A stretch of 64,000 nucleotides of DNA from Methylomonas koyamae (GTDB taxonomy: Bacteria; Pseudomonadota; Gammaproteobacteria; Methylococcales; Methylomonadaceae). Shown in pieces: positions 26,128 to 35,507 of the stretch (its first letter is position 1; every line of letters begins with the position of its first letter). A model generated the notes under the pieces. That model worked only from the letters and a program-made list of their open reading frames with translations, had not been told where the DNA came from and searched no databases. The stretch lies in assembly GCF_001644025.1 (NCBI RefSeq), contig NZ_LUUK01000177.1, positions 62,001 to 126,000 on the forward strand, in the 5' to 3' direction. A program made the translations under genes and the position numbers.

Positions 26128-27644
26128 GGGAGCGGATCGATAACGTCGACTTCACGGTCGACGAACATATCTGGGGACATCGACTCTACGACGAGCAGCT
26201 CCCACATTTTGCAGTCCTGGAGTTTTTGGGAGTTCTCGGCTCTAACAAGGACGCCCCCTTGATTGAGCTTCCTGGCGATAAAGTTCGTTACAAGCCTCAG
26301 CGACAGATCCGATTACGCTCTTTGCTGTTTAACAATCCCTATGTCCAGACTGTTCGCGACCGCACCATATCGGACAGCGATAAGTGGGAGCAATGGCGAG
26401 ATCTGTTTGTAGCCGAAGCAACTGGACATGGTGATGAGAATATCGACTATCTACGTGAAGTCTTCCTCTCCTTTGATGACTTTGCCAAGGCGATCGAACT
26501 CCTAAGGTCTTCCGCTTTCGAGGCTCGCAGCAACAAGCGCTGGAGTTCCAAGTTCATTTTCCCGTTCGGGCCGGATGCCCTTTACGAGGATTTGCGCATC
26601 GATTCATCAAGCGCCACGAACGATCGGCGATTCTTCGCGAGGACGGGGGAGCTGCTTTATCTGATGCTATGTCGATCTGTCAATGGTCGCCTGCTCGGTC
26701 AATTGCTCGTCGAGCGTCTTTTTGTCTCCTCTTCTCCCCTCAATCGCCTCGCTCGAGCACTGCAAGGAGACACTCAGCATGCACCAGAACCGAGGGCAGT
26801 TGGGTATCTGCCACATCGCACGCACTCACGGTTTGACAGGCTTTGCGACGATTGGCTGGCTATCCTCTCGCGTGACATGCCCATGTATGATGCCTTGGAG
26901 CATCTCATCTCGAACGCCGGACTTAACCTTCTGCTTTATTTCCTCGACTGCTCAAAAGCAGAAGTGGGAGACACCGACCCGGTCGAGATCGTTTGCGAAA
27001 TCGTCTCTCGTGAGAGGAGCAAGGTTCGAGCTCTTTCGGCTGAGTGCTACCAAGCAAATCAGTCACTTTCTTTGAGGGCGGTTCGAGCCTCAATAGAAAG
27101 TTTCCTGCTCACTCCGGAATGGGAGAACGCATTGTCCTCAATCGATCAGAGCACACAATGCATACTCGCGTTGCGAGACCGCTTTCAATGGCCGTCTGCG
27201 GAGAGTGACGAGGACAACGATTATAGCCAGATGACTGGTGAAGAGATGGCCGCAGTGCTAACTGAAAAGGCCCTCGCTAGGCACGAACAGCATTTTGGCA
27301 AGATTCACGCATCCTGGTCGCGCGCCATAGGCCTTAGCTCTAGAAGGCTTTCTCGCCGCTATCGCTACGCTCCTAATGATCGCTTGCTTAAAACTTTGGT
27401 CGTTTCCATGGTCGACGAGAGAATGCAGTTTGACGATTTTCTCCATGAGGCCAAGCGCCGATATGGTCTAGTGATAGGCGACACCGAAGGAGGACATCTG
27501 ATACGAGAGGATCAAATCGACCAGGAAGCCCTTAGCGACAATCGCGAAAACTTAGAGTCCCGTCTTATGAGTCTCGGCCTCGTTCGCAGACTCTCGGATT
27601 CCTGTTCATTCGTTGAGAATCCATTTGCAAGAGGAAAAAATTGA
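26124..27644 (+). CDS. sspG: SspG / DptG-like restriction component
   Basis: 506 residues, starting in an ATGA overlap with sspF. No nucleotide-binding or nuclease motif is visible; the protein is helical and charged (for example RRLSRRYRYAPNDRLLKTLV). Identified as DptG-like by its place between a DptF-like ATPase and a very large DptH-like HerA/FtsK protein, and by length. It probably bridges the F and H subunits of the restriction complex (inference). The stop codon shares one base with the sspH start (TGATG), so the three genes are translationally coupled. Confidence 0.78.
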   Translation: MRERIDNVDFTVDEHIWGHRLYDEQLPHFAVLEFLGVLGSNKDAPLIELPGDKVRYKPQRQIRLRSLLFNNPYVQTVRDRTISDSDKWEQWRDLFVAEATGHGDENIDYLREVFLSFDDFAKAIELLRSSAFEARSNKRWSSKFIFPFGPDALYEDLRIDSSSATNDRRFFARTGELLYLMLCRSVNGRLLGQLLVERLFVSSSPLNRLARALQGDTQHAPEPRAVGYLPHRTHSRFDRLCDDWLAILSRDMPMYDALEHLISNAGLNLLLYFLDCSKAEVGDTDPVEIVCEIVSRERSKVRALSAECYQANQSLSLRAVRASIESFLLTPEWENALSSIDQSTQCILALRDRFQWPSAESDEDNDYSQMTGEEMAAVLTEKALARHEQHFGKIHASWSRAIGLSSRRLSRRYRYAPNDRLLKTLVVSMVDERMQFDDFLHEAKRRYGLVIGDTEGGHLIREDQIDQEALSDNRENLESRLMSLGLVRRLSDSCSFVENPFARGKN

Positions 27645-30600
27645 TGTTGACGGATCGCATCATTGGTCGCGTGGGCGCTGACATCCTGCGCCGACGCCTG
27701 GACGAAGCGCGCCAAGGTGACTTGTTCGGAGACGAGAGTACCGCCCTGTTCAGGCTCGACAAGCTATCGCCTGCCCAGATCGCTGCCGTGGTGCGGGAGA
27801 TTCTCGCTAACCCCGATTTGGCTCGCAGGGTTGATCTTCGTATACCCATGACTTTGGTTGAGGGTGAGGATCTTCCGATACAAGCGCTAACTAGCCTCAA
27901 CGCTGGGGCTGTTAGAAACGGAGGCACGACCCGAGAGGCATTGCTCACAGCCAATGGGAACGAGCACAACCTGGCCGACACTTTGGGCCACGTTTCGGCT
28001 CTTGGAGCTAAGGAGCTTCGAGCCAATGAAGATGCATGGGTTGAAGCGTCTTGTCATGTAGCCGGCATGTCACCAACTCCAGAAGATCGGGCGATCTTTC
28101 GCGCGGCTCTGAAAGGACTTATAGCTGCCACCGAACTCTCTCTGAACGATTTGGCGGAATACTGCTGCATGATCAGCGAAGCCACGACATCACACGGGCA
28201 TCCCATCCGTCACGCTTTGGGCTGGGCGCTTCACTGCGTTGGTCTTCCTCGAGACACCTTGCTCTTCGCCAACACAAAATCCTATAGTTCAGCTTCGACG
28301 TCTTGGCGCAAGGCTTTCGAAAAACTTTATGCAACACGGGCCCCTCTGTTGAAAAGGCTTCGGCCAAACGGTCAACCGCTGGACGCCGACGAGATGCGTG
28401 AGCGCTTCGAGCAAAATGTCGACGATATAGCCGAGTCTGCGCAAGACACGATCAAAGCATTCATTGAGGCTGTTCCCGGGAATTCACAGACTGCGGTAGA
28501 TTTGGCTGTTTTTGAATGGGAGCAAGACGGGGTCCATCACATATTCGATAAACCCCGAGCCAGGCAGCTTGGCCTTGCCGAGGCGACGTTGCATTTTTTC
28601 GAACACGATTGTGATGAGGAATGTTTGCTAGAAGAGCGCTGGCGAACTTACTTGGACGAGTTTAAGGGCAGAGAACGTCGATCGGAGGGAAGTGACGAAG
28701 ACGACGAGTCATTTTTCGATTTACACCGCCGCTATATGGAGCAAAACCCGGCACTGCATTCGCGCTGGGAAAAATTTATCTTCGGTAAGCCAATTGAATG
28801 CAATGACTTCCTAGACGGCTTAGCCACCGTCACTCATCGCCTGATCGCTAGGGCCGGACTTTCAGCTTCCGGGAAAGAGAGGTTCCTTCGACTCACTGTT
28901 AGTAAAGGCCGAACGGAGTTGCGTGAGCGCTTCAACCATGATGTCGGAACTTTCTTTTCTCTGATGTATCGAGGCCTACGTGATTTAATGGGGGATAAGG
29001 TCGAGTGGCCGGCCATACGAGGAGCTACTAACCTACCTGATCCAATCTTCGAATTCCCTTTATTCGCCGCTAAAGAGAAGGAAATCCGAGGTAAAAAATT
29101 CAAAAAAGTCGTTTCACTGGCTCGCCAAGCTATCCAAATTAAATTCGAGGTCGCTCTCATTGAGGGCCGTGGCGACAGTCAAACTATCTTGGAAAAGACT
29201 CAGCTACTCTGGACATTCAGGTCTGAGTCGATCGGGCTTTCGCTACTTGATGACATGCGTCGTCTCCAAGAAAAAGGCACGGTTGCCTGCACCGAGGTTC
29301 CTCGTCGGATGGTAAGCAAAAAAGGGGGTGTGCAGAGCGTGTCGCTGCTTGACACCAGCACGATCGAGGCTACGTTTTCGAGAGACGCAGGCTCTTTGGT
29401 GCCAGCGTCTTCGAAACTGAAAAGCTTGCGGAACGTGATCAAGACCGCGATCAACGGACTAGCCTCAGAGAGTCGTCTAACTTCGGAGCAACGCGATGAG
29501 TTGCGGAGTGCTTGGGACGTTTTTGAGGCTGACTATAGTCAGGCAGTAAAAGACTTCATTGAAACGGGACTGCATGGAGAGGCTGTTTTGCGGCAAGCTG
29601 ACTCTTTTGCGACCTTTCTAAGGGCGTTACTGACCCACGCTCGAGGCGATATCTGTCGGTCAAAGCTCGTTTCCGAAACCATTTCCATCGGCACAGTCCG
29701 CGTTTTGGGAGACCAGCCTTGTGTCATCATCCCTCCTTGGCATCCTGAGCGGATGAAAGCTCTTGCTGTCAAAACCCGCCGAGTAGCGGGTTTGATCTCT
29801 CATATGTTAGGCGGAACTGCCGTTTCCTTTGGAGATAGAAATATCTTCTTTCGAGAGTTTTCGGCAGAGCTAGCCCATCCGTTCTATCCGGAGATTGCCA
29901 TCGCTACGAGTGGTGGCAGCGCGGTTTTGGTTTCTGAAACTAGTACGGTCAACGGATATAGCCTTCTTGAGCGCCCCATTCGTGGCGAGGATAGTTCAAT
30001 GTCTGACGTGGATCCCAGCATAGCAGCAAAGCAGGTAAAAGAACTCATGGAACGCTATGTTGGACTCCAGCCACATGAGGCTGCCAACCTTAGCATACTT
30101 CTCTATAACTCGGACGCAGCCGAACTTCCAGTGTCCGTCGTGCGTGAACTCGCCGGGATGCAAACTAATGGTGGGTTCCAATGCGATATCTCTGTGCGGC
30201 ATCGTGATCCGGAAAAACTGCGTCGGGTCTATACGGAACTTGTCGCCAAGGCTAGCGATGATCCCGACCTTCCTGTGGTCAGTGAGACCTCGGAAAACTT
30301 CATATCAAAGCTGCGCATGTCGGCTATACCCGCAACATCGACACCGCCTTCCTCCTCTTCTGCGGGGTTCCGACCCTTCGATATCGCCTTTTTGCACGAT
30401 GTCATTTCCAGGACTGCTGTAGTGGAATGGATCTCCGTCGATTGGAGTAACGATCGCCCGAATTTGGAACACGTACCTTCTCGATGGTCTTACCGCAGTG
30501 TCTCCGGCGAGAACGAGCTTAAATCGACGACTTTTCTCACATGTCCGCGCCAGACCGCGTCTGGCTGGGCTTATGTGAATACTGTCGCCTCGGTCGCGAG

Positions 30601-33061
30601 GCAGTTAGATGCCCCCCTGAACACCCAGTATCTTCCTGCTCGTAGGATTTCCCTGCAAAGCGAAGCTCTTCACGAGATTTTGGACGACGCGCACTCTCTG
30701 GCAGAATGGGTCGCCACCTACGATGAATTATTGGACAAGCGCCAGCTACAGGCCAACGGAATCACTGTCGTTCGCTATAGACGAGCCACGACAAACGGCC
30801 GAAATATGATTGTGAGCTCCACATCGGAATTGCGTCTATTAAGCGTTCTTTTACGACGGCGGCTAGAAGAAGTTGTGACGCTAACCCCCGACCAGCTCAA
30901 TGAAGTCACCAATCGTGCCAAAAGAGACGCTCTATCGATCTCGGGAGATATTGTCCTGCGAGCGGCGAAAAGAGGCGTGTCCGCTGGAGAAATGATTGGC
31001 TTGGTGATGAGTCGGTATCTCGTCGAGCGGGAACTGAAAGGACTTGCCGGCAATGGAGCGCGACCAGCTTTCACCGCCTATTTTCTGCTGGATGACTATG
31101 CCGACTGGCTAGCTCAGCGGGAGAGTAGAATCGCCGATATATTGGGGCTTTGCGTGGAAGAGTCTGACGACGGGCCACTGCTGCATGTGGCCGTTGTTGA
31201 GTCCAAATATGTCTCAGTGCATGGCGCTGCGGAGGCCCGACGATCCTCTAAAGCTCAGCTTCTGGCTACGCTAAGCACGTTTCGGGATGCGCTTTTCGGC
31301 GATCCTGGTCGCCTCGATAGAGATCTCTGGCTCTCTAGGCTAGCCGATCTGCTCATCGACTCTGACATCCCGCCAGGATGTGCGGAATTACTTGAAAGGA
31401 TGCGGGCTAAATTGAGGGACGGAGAAGCTAAAATCTCCTTGCGAGGCTATTCGCATATCTTCATTCATTCCTCTGACCCGACCACACAGTCTCCAGGATC
31501 CGAAAGACTGCTGTTGGATAATTCTGATGGGATCGATGCGTGGCAAGAAGTTTTTGACAGACCCGATCTGCGTCGGCTTTTAGAAGCCTACTCATGCAAA
31601 GAAGATCCTACACCAATCAGGGAGTCCTTTGGCTTTCAGACCCCATGGACACTATCCGATCCTCGTTTACCAGCGGCTCGAGTGGCATGGTCCGCTATGG
31701 TTGAGAGACTTACGCCAGTAGTCGAGTCTTACGCAGAGGTAAGAAACGAGGTGACTCCTGTTCAGCTGCCTCCCGATACTACCGTCGAGACATCACCGCT
31801 TAAGACTCCAAAGGAGTTTAAGCCGACTGTATCCGACGAAAATCCACTCGCCGAATTCGAACACGGTCACACCGAATTTGCACGGCTTGTTTCATTAAAG
31901 GCCGCCAGCTTGTTCGCTGCGGAGGATGAGCGCGAATCTTGGGCCGAAGAAGCTACTAAAAAACTGAAGACAGCACTCAACAGCTACGGCTTACAGACTT
32001 CTGTTCTAGGGACACGCTTAACCCCCAATGGCTGTCTGATTAGGCTGGCTGGATCTGACCGCTTACGCGTCGAGGACATAGAGACAAAGCGCACACAGCT
32101 ATTAACAACACATGCACTTCGTTTGGTCACAGTTCAGCCAAAACCAGGGGAGATTGTGATTACACTGGCGAGTGAGAAAAGGCAGTCGGTTTCCATGTGG
32201 GATCTTTGGGCGCACAGAAAACTCAATAGGAACGCCGCTGGAATTAACACCTCCTTCATCCTCGGCCTCCAAGAGATCAGCGGCTCCATACTTTATCTCA
32301 ATTTGGGAGGGGAATTCGGGGGCCTAGCGGCTCATGAACCCCATTCTTTGGTTGCGGGAGCCACGGGAAGTGGCAAATCGGTTTTAATCCAAGCCATTTT
32401 GCTGGATATAGCCGCGACCAATCCTAAAGAATTAGCACAGATTGTCTTGATCGATCCCAAGATGGGGGTCGACTACGTTGCTCTTGAGAACTTACCCCAT
32501 TTACGCGAGCCGATGGTTACTACGCGGGAGCGCGCTGCCGAGGTTCTTGCTGGATTGGTCGAGGAGATGGAAACTCGCTACCGGACATTCGCGGCAGCCC
32601 GAGCACGAGATTTAGCTACTTACAACGCCAAAGCCACACCTGATAGCAGACTTCCAATGATTTTTCTTGTCCATGATGAATTTGCTGATTGGATGCTTGA
32701 TGATGGCTACAAGGCGGCAGTAGGAGCAGCAGTTCAAAGGCTAGGTGTCAAGGCTCGCGCGGCCGGGATTCATCTAATTTTCGCAGCTCAACGCCCAGAT
32801 AAGGATGTGATGCCTATGCAGCTTCGGGAAAACCTAGGTAACCGGTTAATTCTCAAGGTAGCCAGTGAGGCAACATCTAAAATCGCTCTTGATCGACCTG
32901 GAGCCGAGTTACTGCTTGGCAAAGGTCATTTAGCTGCGAAGTTGAATGGGGAACAAGGCCTTATTTTTGCTCAAGCTCCATTTCTTTCGGATGAAGATAT
33001 AGGAGCAGTCGTAGAAGCAATTAGCCAATGTTCTAATGATTTGTGCCTGAAACAGAAATAG
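27644..33061 (+). CDS. sspH: SspH / DptH-like restriction protein with FtsK/HerA ATPase domain
   Basis: 1805 residues from ATG 27644 (MLTDRIIGRVG), with GAGGA upstream; an in-frame TTG three bases earlier is not needed. The C-terminal 260 residues form an FtsK/HerA-type motor: Walker A GATGSGKSVL at about 1572, Walker B IVLIDPKMG, then FLVHDEFADW and LIFAAQRPDKDVMP. The N-terminal 1500 residues are helical and lack known motifs. This architecture is that of DptH (DndH), the largest subunit of phosphorothioation-dependent restriction. It likely translocates along or unwinds unmodified DNA. The last kilobase seems more AT-rich than the rest. Confidence 0.87.
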   Translation: MLTDRIIGRVGADILRRRLDEARQGDLFGDESTALFRLDKLSPAQIAAVVREILANPDLARRVDLRIPMTLVEGEDLPIQALTSLNAGAVRNGGTTREALLTANGNEHNLADTLGHVSALGAKELRANEDAWVEASCHVAGMSPTPEDRAIFRAALKGLIAATELSLNDLAEYCCMISEATTSHGHPIRHALGWALHCVGLPRDTLLFANTKSYSSASTSWRKAFEKLYATRAPLLKRLRPNGQPLDADEMRERFEQNVDDIAESAQDTIKAFIEAVPGNSQTAVDLAVFEWEQDGVHHIFDKPRARQLGLAEATLHFFEHDCDEECLLEERWRTYLDEFKGRERRSEGSDEDDESFFDLHRRYMEQNPALHSRWEKFIFGKPIECNDFLDGLATVTHRLIARAGLSASGKERFLRLTVSKGRTELRERFNHDVGTFFSLMYRGLRDLMGDKVEWPAIRGATNLPDPIFEFPLFAAKEKEIRGKKFKKVVSLARQAIQIKFEVALIEGRGDSQTILEKTQLLWTFRSESIGLSLLDDMRRLQEKGTVACTEVPRRMVSKKGGVQSVSLLDTSTIEATFSRDAGSLVPASSKLKSLRNVIKTAINGLASESRLTSEQRDELRSAWDVFEADYSQAVKDFIETGLHGEAVLRQADSFATFLRALLTHARGDICRSKLVSETISIGTVRVLGDQPCVIIPPWHPERMKALAVKTRRVAGLISHMLGGTAVSFGDRNIFFREFSAELAHPFYPEIAIATSGGSAVLVSETSTVNGYSLLERPIRGEDSSMSDVDPSIAAKQVKELMERYVGLQPHEAANLSILLYNSDAAELPVSVVRELAGMQTNGGFQCDISVRHRDPEKLRRVYTELVAKASDDPDLPVVSETSENFISKLRMSAIPATSTPPSSSSAGFRPFDIAFLHDVISRTAVVEWISVDWSNDRPNLEHVPSRWSYRSVSGENELKSTTFLTCPRQTASGWAYVNTVASVARQLDAPLNTQYLPARRISLQSEALHEILDDAHSLAEWVATYDELLDKRQLQANGITVVRYRRATTNGRNMIVSSTSELRLLSVLLRRRLEEVVTLTPDQLNEVTNRAKRDALSISGDIVLRAAKRGVSAGEMIGLVMSRYLVERELKGLAGNGARPAFTAYFLLDDYADWLAQRESRIADILGLCVEESDDGPLLHVAVVESKYVSVHGAAEARRSSKAQLLATLSTFRDALFGDPGRLDRDLWLSRLADLLIDSDIPPGCAELLERMRAKLRDGEAKISLRGYSHIFIHSSDPTTQSPGSERLLLDNSDGIDAWQEVFDRPDLRRLLEAYSCKEDPTPIRESFGFQTPWTLSDPRLPAARVAWSAMVERLTPVVESYAEVRNEVTPVQLPPDTTVETSPLKTPKEFKPTVSDENPLAEFEHGHTEFARLVSLKAASLFAAEDERESWAEEATKKLKTALNSYGLQTSVLGTRLTPNGCLIRLAGSDRLRVEDIETKRTQLLTTHALRLVTVQPKPGEIVITLASEKRQSVSMWDLWAHRKLNRNAAGINTSFILGLQEISGSILYLNLGGEFGGLAAHEPHSLVAGATGSGKSVLIQAILLDIAATNPKELAQIVLIDPKMGVDYVALENLPHLREPMVTTRERAAEVLAGLVEEMETRYRTFAAARARDLATYNAKATPDSRLPMIFLVHDEFADWMLDDGYKAAVGAAVQRLGVKARAAGIHLIFAAQRPDKDVMPMQLRENLGNRLILKVASEATSKIALDRPGAELLLGKGHLAAKLNGEQGLIFAQAPFLSDEDIGAVVEAISQCSNDLCLKQK

Positions 33062-33110
33062 TTTAGAGCAATACTGCGCAACACAAAATTTATTGATTTA
33101 TGGATCATAT

Positions 33111-35507
33111 ATGTTCAGGGTTACTGCACGAACTGTTTTAGAACTTGGCTCAGAGCTAATTAGCTCTGATGCCATTGCTTTTTATGAACTCATCAAAAAT
33201 GGGATCGATGCGGGCTCTAAGAACGGAATAACGATCAATTTCGATATTGTTATGGGGCATCGGGACTACCTAGAATCAAAGTCGCAGATCCGCAACGCGA
33301 TAGAGGAGAAAGAATATAGCCATGATCTAGATATTGATGCATTTAAGTATGAGTTATTAGACAAGCTCAACACTGAAGCAGAAGATAACTGGAAAAAAGC
33401 CAATACGCTCATTCATGAATCCAATACTTTCGAAGCCTTGCTGGAGGTTCTCGAGGATATCAACGGACTGAATTCGATCACAATTTCGGACACTGGATCT
33501 GGCATGTCCTTGACTGAGCTTGACACCGTGTTTCTTGTAATCGGAACTTCGTCCAGAAAGAGTGAGATCGATGCAGCTGTTGCCAATGGCAAATCGCATG
33601 CCCCCTTTCTCGGAGAGAAAGGCATAGGGCGCTTGTCAGCGATGCGGCTTGGTGAGCGTCTCTCAGTATGCACAGCAAGACTGAATGACAGCAATTACAA
33701 TCTCATCGATATCGACTGGTCAGATTTCGACGACGCTACAAAAATGATTGAAGACATTGATGTCAAACCAAGAACAGGAATGAAGAAGGACGATCCTGAT
33801 TACAGTGGCACAGAAATCAGAATCGAAAAATTAAACGCAGACTGGAGTGAGAAGCGCGTCGATCGTCTTGCGATTGACGACTTCTCATTGCTTGTGAATC
33901 CTTTAGGTAAGATCTCAGGGCAACGCCTTGCCGTGTTCTGGAATGGCAAGAGGATCAACATTCGACGGCTTGAAAGGAGTTTTCTGTCTCACGCCAATGC
34001 TTTAGTTCGTGGCAAATATCGCATGGGCAATGACGGCCCGGAACTGGAGCTTCGGATTGAGTTGAACAATATCGGTTTTGAGCACCCACGCGAAATCAGC
34101 ATCGAGACTGCTACAGCAGATATTCTACATGGTGCGCTAGTTGGTCCAAAGGCAAAGCGCCGGAGGATGAACAAGCGTGATATTGACTATACCGCGCTGA
34201 GTAGTGTCGGACCTTTCGATTTCGAGCTTCATTGGTTCAATCGTTCAATTTTGCGCAAGGGCAAATCAACGGGGGAGTATCAGGCTTTGCGCAATCTACT
34301 TGATCAATGGATGGGCGTTCGCTTATACCGAGATGGATTCCGTGTCTATCCCTACGGCTCTGAAGATGACGATTGGCTTGAACTGGACAAGACTGCTCTC
34401 GCTTCAAAAGGCTACGCGCTTAATCGAATCCAGCTCGTAGGGCAAGTTGAGATCGGTCGTCTGCAAAACCCCCAACTTATCGACCAAACAAATAGGGAAG
34501 GCCTACGGCAAACGCCTGAAGAAGCGATTCTGAAAGAGACTGTTCAGTTTTCTGTCGAACGTCTCCGAGACGAAATGAACCGCATTACTCGGGAGCAGAA
34601 AGACGCCAAGGAGCTCTTCATTGTCGACGAAACTAAGACTGTAGATCTCGAAAAGAGGATGAAGACGGCAATTCAGTCAATTCGAAAAGTTATACCGCCG
34701 GAGCATAGGGAGGTTGTCCAAGAGCTCGAGCTGATGAGAGAGGAGTTCGCGCGGTATGCTGCCCAAGCTCGAGAACGAATTGCTGACATGGAAAAAGATG
34801 CAGATGAGATGCTTGCTATGGCTGGGATTGGGTTGATGGTGGAGGTTGTTGCCCATGAACTAACACGTTCGGCCGAAGACGCACTTGATGTATTAAACAG
34901 CCTGAAACATAAAACTGTCCCTGAAGAAATCCGTCGCCGACTTGAAAGTCTGAGAGCGTCGATGACGAGCATAAGCAAGCGACTACGAATCCTCGATCCC
35001 CTCAGCGTGACTGGGCGACAACGTAAAGAGCGATTCTATTTGAACGATCTTTTGAGTGAGATTCTGGAAGCTCATGAAGTGCAGTTTGCTCGTCATCAAG
35101 TCAAACTAAACGTATTGCTGCCGGATCGGTCGGTACAGGTATCTGCGGTCAAAGGAATGGTTGTTCAGGTTATCGAAAATTTAATCTCAAACTCATTGTA
35201 TTGGATGGATGTTGAGAGGCAGCGAAAAATGTCTTTCAAGCCAGAACTCACGGTTTCGGTCGAAGACAATCCGCCACGAATACGCCTGTCTGATAATGGG
35301 CCTGGAATTTCAAAACAGTATAAGGATCGTATCTTTGATCTATTTTTTTCACTTAAAGACAAAAGTCGGCGTAGAGGCCTCGGCCTCTACATCGCCCGCG
35401 AAGCGGCGGAACACAATGGTGGATCTTTGATGTTAGATCAGGATGTATTCAATGACGAAGGACGTTTTTCTACCTTTGATTATCTGGTTGTCGGGGAAGA
35501 GTCTTGA
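33111..35507 (+). CDS. Double-GHKL protein: Hsp90-like ATPase fused to a histidine-kinase core
   Basis: 798 residues from ATG 33111 (MFRVTARTVL); an in-frame TTG at 33093 is an alternative. Two GHKL modules are visible. The N-terminal one is Hsp90/MutL-like: ELIKNGIDA (E26, N30, D33), DTGSGM (127-132) and GEKGIGRLS (169-177). After a coiled coil (about 520-575) comes a histidine-kinase core: VAHELTR with H582, N box ENLISNSLYW near 689, G1 LSDNGPGIS near 728 and G2 GLGLYIAREA near 756. No transmembrane segment is present, so it is a cytosolic sensor. It overlaps the receiver-like gene 35504-37447. Not a described Ssp or Dnd component to my knowledge. Confidence 0.85.
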   Translation: MFRVTARTVLELGSELISSDAIAFYELIKNGIDAGSKNGITINFDIVMGHRDYLESKSQIRNAIEEKEYSHDLDIDAFKYELLDKLNTEAEDNWKKANTLIHESNTFEALLEVLEDINGLNSITISDTGSGMSLTELDTVFLVIGTSSRKSEIDAAVANGKSHAPFLGEKGIGRLSAMRLGERLSVCTARLNDSNYNLIDIDWSDFDDATKMIEDIDVKPRTGMKKDDPDYSGTEIRIEKLNADWSEKRVDRLAIDDFSLLVNPLGKISGQRLAVFWNGKRINIRRLERSFLSHANALVRGKYRMGNDGPELELRIELNNIGFEHPREISIETATADILHGALVGPKAKRRRMNKRDIDYTALSSVGPFDFELHWFNRSILRKGKSTGEYQALRNLLDQWMGVRLYRDGFRVYPYGSEDDDWLELDKTALASKGYALNRIQLVGQVEIGRLQNPQLIDQTNREGLRQTPEEAILKETVQFSVERLRDEMNRITREQKDAKELFIVDETKTVDLEKRMKTAIQSIRKVIPPEHREVVQELELMREEFARYAAQARERIADMEKDADEMLAMAGIGLMVEVVAHELTRSAEDALDVLNSLKHKTVPEEIRRRLESLRASMTSISKRLRILDPLSVTGRQRKERFYLNDLLSEILEAHEVQFARHQVKLNVLLPDRSVQVSAVKGMVVQVIENLISNSLYWMDVERQRKMSFKPELTVSVEDNPPRIRLSDNGPGISKQYKDRIFDLFFSLKDKSRRRGLGLYIAREAAEHNGGSLMLDQDVFNDEGRFSTFDYLVVGEES

